A DNA stretch of 8,175 bases from Candidatus Bathyarchaeota archaeon (lineage in GTDB: Archaea; Asgardarchaeota; Lokiarchaeia; Sigyniarchaeales; Sigyniarchaeaceae). The stretch is taken from positions 1 to 8,175 of the forward strand of contig WJJB01000273.1 in assembly GCA_014729935.1 (NCBI GenBank). Direction: 5' to 3'. The notes beneath the pieces were generated by a model, which searched no databases, had not been told where the DNA came from, and worked only from the letters and a program-made list of their open reading frames with translations. Below are positions 5,816 through 8,175 of the stretch, piece by piece. Both the position numbers and the translations under genes were made by a program. The first letter of the stretch is position 1; every line of letters starts with the position of its first letter.

Positions 5816-8175
5816 ATGACTGTTTTCCTGACCATCACGGGATTAAAACCGCTTGGAGAAAGAGTACAACAGACGTCATCATTTGATCCCAAGCTCTTGC
5901 TTCCCATGCCGCAACAATGTTCCTTCATGAATGAAAACGAGTATGTTTTGAAGGGAAAAATTACCGTGCAAACCAATTTAGATAATGATGACGACCGTAT
6001 TATTAATATCCTTGAACAGGAAAGCATGCTTAGGAATTGGGGGCGTGAGGTCCATTTTACCGTGGAATTCCTTAAAAATGGCGGGATTCCTAATGCTAAA
6101 ATCCCGGAATGGGATGCATCTCGGGTCCCTGATACCCATGCAGCTCTTTTCGCCCAGCAAGGATACACGCTTACTTCCAAGGGGGAAACCATAACAATCG
6201 TTGCCAATCACGAGCGTGGCTTGTTTTATGGCATTACAACCCTTTTACAGGTCGCAGGTAACCATGGAATCATCCCAGAAATTTCCATCCTCGATTATCC
6301 AAGCATGGAAATCCGTGGAGTGTCCGATGAGAATGCCAGGGGGCAAGCGGGAAGCGTGGAGGGCTTGAAGCGTTACGTGCGATACCTCGGTCTCATGAAA
6401 ATCAATACCCTCCAGATGAATCTCGAGGACATGTTCAGGAGCAAGTCGCACCCGAAAAGCTCGGATGAATACCGGGGAAGCTATTCCAAGGAAGAGATCA
6501 ATGAAATATGTGACCATGCCAAGAAATACCACGTCGATATATCTCCCATCCAGACAACCGGTGGACATTATGATAACGTGTTCCTGCTCCCAGAATACAA
6601 GCACCTTGCGGAATTCGAGCACGTCGCCATGTGCTTTGATATATCTAATCCAGAGATCTACTCCTACCTTGAGGATATCATCCAAGAAGAGGTGAACGCG
6701 TGGAATACCACCACTTCTTTCCACATGGCTTGCGATGAATCGTGGGATGTAGGAAAGGGACGCTCCAGGAAACTCGTGGAGCGAATCGGCATTGGCAACG
6801 CATACTTGGAGCATTACACGAAATGTTACCACATCATCAAGACCGCCCTTGAACGAAAGCATGGCACGGGAAACTTCAGGATATACATATACCACGACAT
6901 CCTTATCAACCATACCGAGGTGTTGGAGGGCTTGCCACGTGAAAATCTCGTGATTGATTACTGGCGTTATTCCCCCAAGGAGAAGTATCCCGATCTCGAG
7001 AAGATCATTGCCCATGGTTTTGATTTTGTTGTATCTCCTTCTGTCATGGACTACCAGCGCATCCATCCGTCTCTCTCCAACTCGGAAAAGAATATCATTA
7101 ATCTCATTACCTTTGCTTATAAAAAATCCAAGGAAATGAATGCGTGGAGGCAATTTAAGGGACAAGTGAATACTTCATGGGGGGATTACCGCAACGAGAA
7201 TCCCCGGGATTTACGATTGTACGGGTATGCCTTGTGTGCCACCGTTTCGTGGAATGTAAATCCTTGGCTTGATTTCACGAACAGGGCACACAATAATTTT
7301 GCATCATTGAAACACTTCAAGGAATCGTTTTACCGCCATGTCGTTGGCACGGTGGATCACGAGAAGGGCGTGCGGTTGGAGTACATTACCCACGCCATCG
7401 AGGATGGAAAGTTATTCAGGTCCAGGTTTGGTTTCAATCTTCTCTTCCCGAAATTATGGACGCATCCCTTACAACATCTTAGAAAGGAGCGGGCAAGACA
7501 CTATCCGGAAGCCATCGAGATGTTCGAAAAGGGTATGGCGTTATGCGACGAGATCTCAAGCTCTAGCAGGGATTTACATGGATACACCAAAGCTGTAAGG
7601 CTATCGCTGCAACTCCATCGACTTTACTGCAAGAAAGTATTAATTGGTAGGAAGATCAAGAAATGTAAGCCGGACAAACTAGATCTTGGAAAAGAGGACA
7701 GAAAAAGAAATGAAGTGATATCCGGCATCAAGGAAATCATCGGGGATTTCAAGAAGGCGAAAAATGCATACCAAGATGCATGGCTGTTGAATTGCAAGCC
7801 AAATTGCAATGATTTCCTGTTGGGACAGTACGATTGGATGGTGGATTTCTATGCCAAGATCCTTGAATGCTACCACGAAAGAATCGCATTTCGCGAACCC
7901 TCAATACCCTCGGAATACATTTACACGCCAGCTACCAAAAAATGCATACCTGGAATGACGGTCCGCTTCAGGCATACTTTCGTGATGGGAGAGGCACCCG
8001 CCCGGGCATGGTTGCAAGCATTCATCATCAATCATGGTACCATTACCATCAACGGAACACGTGTCGGGGACGTGGAGTACCGGAACACCTTATCTTTCAT
8101 GATCTTGGAACATTGCGTGAAGTACTGGGATATAACTCGTTTCTTGAAGGAAGGAACCAATATCATCGAGATTAA
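5816..8175 (+). CDS. GH20 beta-N-acetylhexosaminidase-like glycosidase (3' end outside window)
   Basis: The frame is open from ATG 5816 to the window edge: 786 codons plus two bases, with no stop. Residues about 27-160 form the GH20b-type domain (LLPMPQQ; ERGLFYGITTLLQV). The TIM-barrel region starts at YPSMEIRGVSDENARGQ (161-177). It contains LGLMKINTLQMNLEDMF, the catalytic Asp-Glu pair D307-E308 in FHMACDESWD, VIDYWRY (W383) and VNTSWGDYRNENPR (W455). In GH20 enzymes the Asp positions the substrate 2-acetamido group and the Glu is the acid/base for releasing terminal GlcNAc or GalNAc. A helical, lysine-rich stretch (about 540-690) follows. From about 714 a beta-rich tail (ITINGTRVGDV; YWDITRFLKEGTNIIEI) resembles a galactose-binding/jelly-roll module. 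No signal peptide or membrane anchor is seen, so it probably acts inside the cell. The exact sugar is unknown. Confidence 0.85.
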   Translation, partial: MTVFLTITGLKPLGERVQQTSSFDPKLLLPMPQQCSFMNENEYVLKGKITVQTNLDNDDDRIINILEQESMLRNWGREVHFTVEFLKNGGIPNAKIPEWDASRVPDTHAALFAQQGYTLTSKGETITIVANHERGLFYGITTLLQVAGNHGIIPEISILDYPSMEIRGVSDENARGQAGSVEGLKRYVRYLGLMKINTLQMNLEDMFRSKSHPKSSDEYRGSYSKEEINEICDHAKKYHVDISPIQTTGGHYDNVFLLPEYKHLAEFEHVAMCFDISNPEIYSYLEDIIQEEVNAWNTTTSFHMACDESWDVGKGRSRKLVERIGIGNAYLEHYTKCYHIIKTALERKHGTGNFRIYIYHDILINHTEVLEGLPRENLVIDYWRYSPKEKYPDLEKIIAHGFDFVVSPSVMDYQRIHPSLSNSEKNIINLITFAYKKSKEMNAWRQFKGQVNTSWGDYRNENPRDLRLYGYALCATVSWNVNPWLDFTNRAHNNFASLKHFKESFYRHVVGTVDHEKGVRLEYITHAIEDGKLFRSRFGFNLLFPKLWTHPLQHLRKERARHYPEAIEMFEKGMALCDEISSSSRDLHGYTKAVRLSLQLHRLYCKKVLIGRKIKKCKPDKLDLGKEDRKRNEVISGIKEIIGDFKKAKNAYQDAWLLNCKPNCNDFLLGQYDWMVDFYAKILECYHERIAFREPSIPSEYIYTPATKKCIPGMTVRFRHTFVMGEAPARAWLQAFIINHGTITINGTRVGDVEYRNTLSFMILEHCVKYWDITRFLKEGTNIIEI

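Noticed and set aside
6245..7165. 306-codon open frame on the - strand
   Set aside because: It lies wholly antisense to the GH20 catalytic domain, whose sense frame has clear family motifs. The reverse translation shows no recognisable domain.
7867..8175. 102-codon + strand open frame at the window end
   Set aside because: It is in a different frame from the GH20 coding frame, which continues uninterrupted through this region and shows jelly-roll-like sequence.
1..8175. CRISPR arrays, tRNA/rRNA genes, insertion sequences
   Set aside because: No regularly spaced repeats, no cloverleaf or rRNA-like segments and no transposase frames or terminal repeats were seen. Coding genes fill almost the whole window.

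Overview
This window looks archaeal. It carries a cytoplasmic heterodisulfide-reductase (Hdr) type electron-transfer cluster of FrhB-like, HdrCB-fusion, tandem HdrA and MvhD genes. It uses AGA/AGG/ATA codons freely, packs genes tightly or with overlaps, and shows Shine-Dalgarno sites of AGGAGG/GAGGT type. The gene set fits an anaerobic archaeon with coenzyme F420/ferredoxin redox chemistry, such as an Asgard, Bathyarchaeia, Archaeoglobi or ANME-like lineage. The lineage cannot be fixed from these genes. No methanogenesis gene and no hydrogenase large or small subunit is visible here.

Layout, all on the + strand. (1) Positions 1-201 are the C-terminal end of an FrhB-family (F420 hydrogenase/dehydrogenase beta) subunit. 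(2) Positions 206-1366 encode a 386-aa HdrC-HdrB fusion (HdrD/DsrK-like) with two N-terminal [4Fe-4S] motifs and a single intact CCG cysteine motif. (3) Positions 1397-4561 encode a 1054-aa tandem HdrA made of two flavoprotein halves with complementary Fe-S modules. (4) Positions 4558-5001 encode MvhD, overlapping hdrA by ATGA and preceded by a perfect AGGAGG. (5) Positions 5010-5747 encode a polytopic membrane protein with an HELSH zinc-protease motif (M50-like); its start is uncertain. (6) Positions 5748-5815 are a short intergenic region with two inverted repeats and a T-tract: a likely terminator for the upstream operon and a palindrome that may be an operator for the next gene. (7) From 5816 to the window edge runs a long open frame for a GH20 beta-N-acetylhexosaminidase-like enzyme, 786 residues seen and cut off by the window end.

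Genes 1-4 read as one electron-transfer module. The FrhB-like subunit would exchange hydride/electrons with F420H2 (or another donor), and MvhD would relay electrons into the HdrA flavins. HdrA would split or merge electrons between a ferredoxin branch and a disulfide-reducing HdrCB branch. This is inferred from the families; the true donor and acceptor are not determined by the sequence. The membrane protease and the glycosidase are probably unrelated to this chemistry. The glycosidase is likely its own transcription unit.
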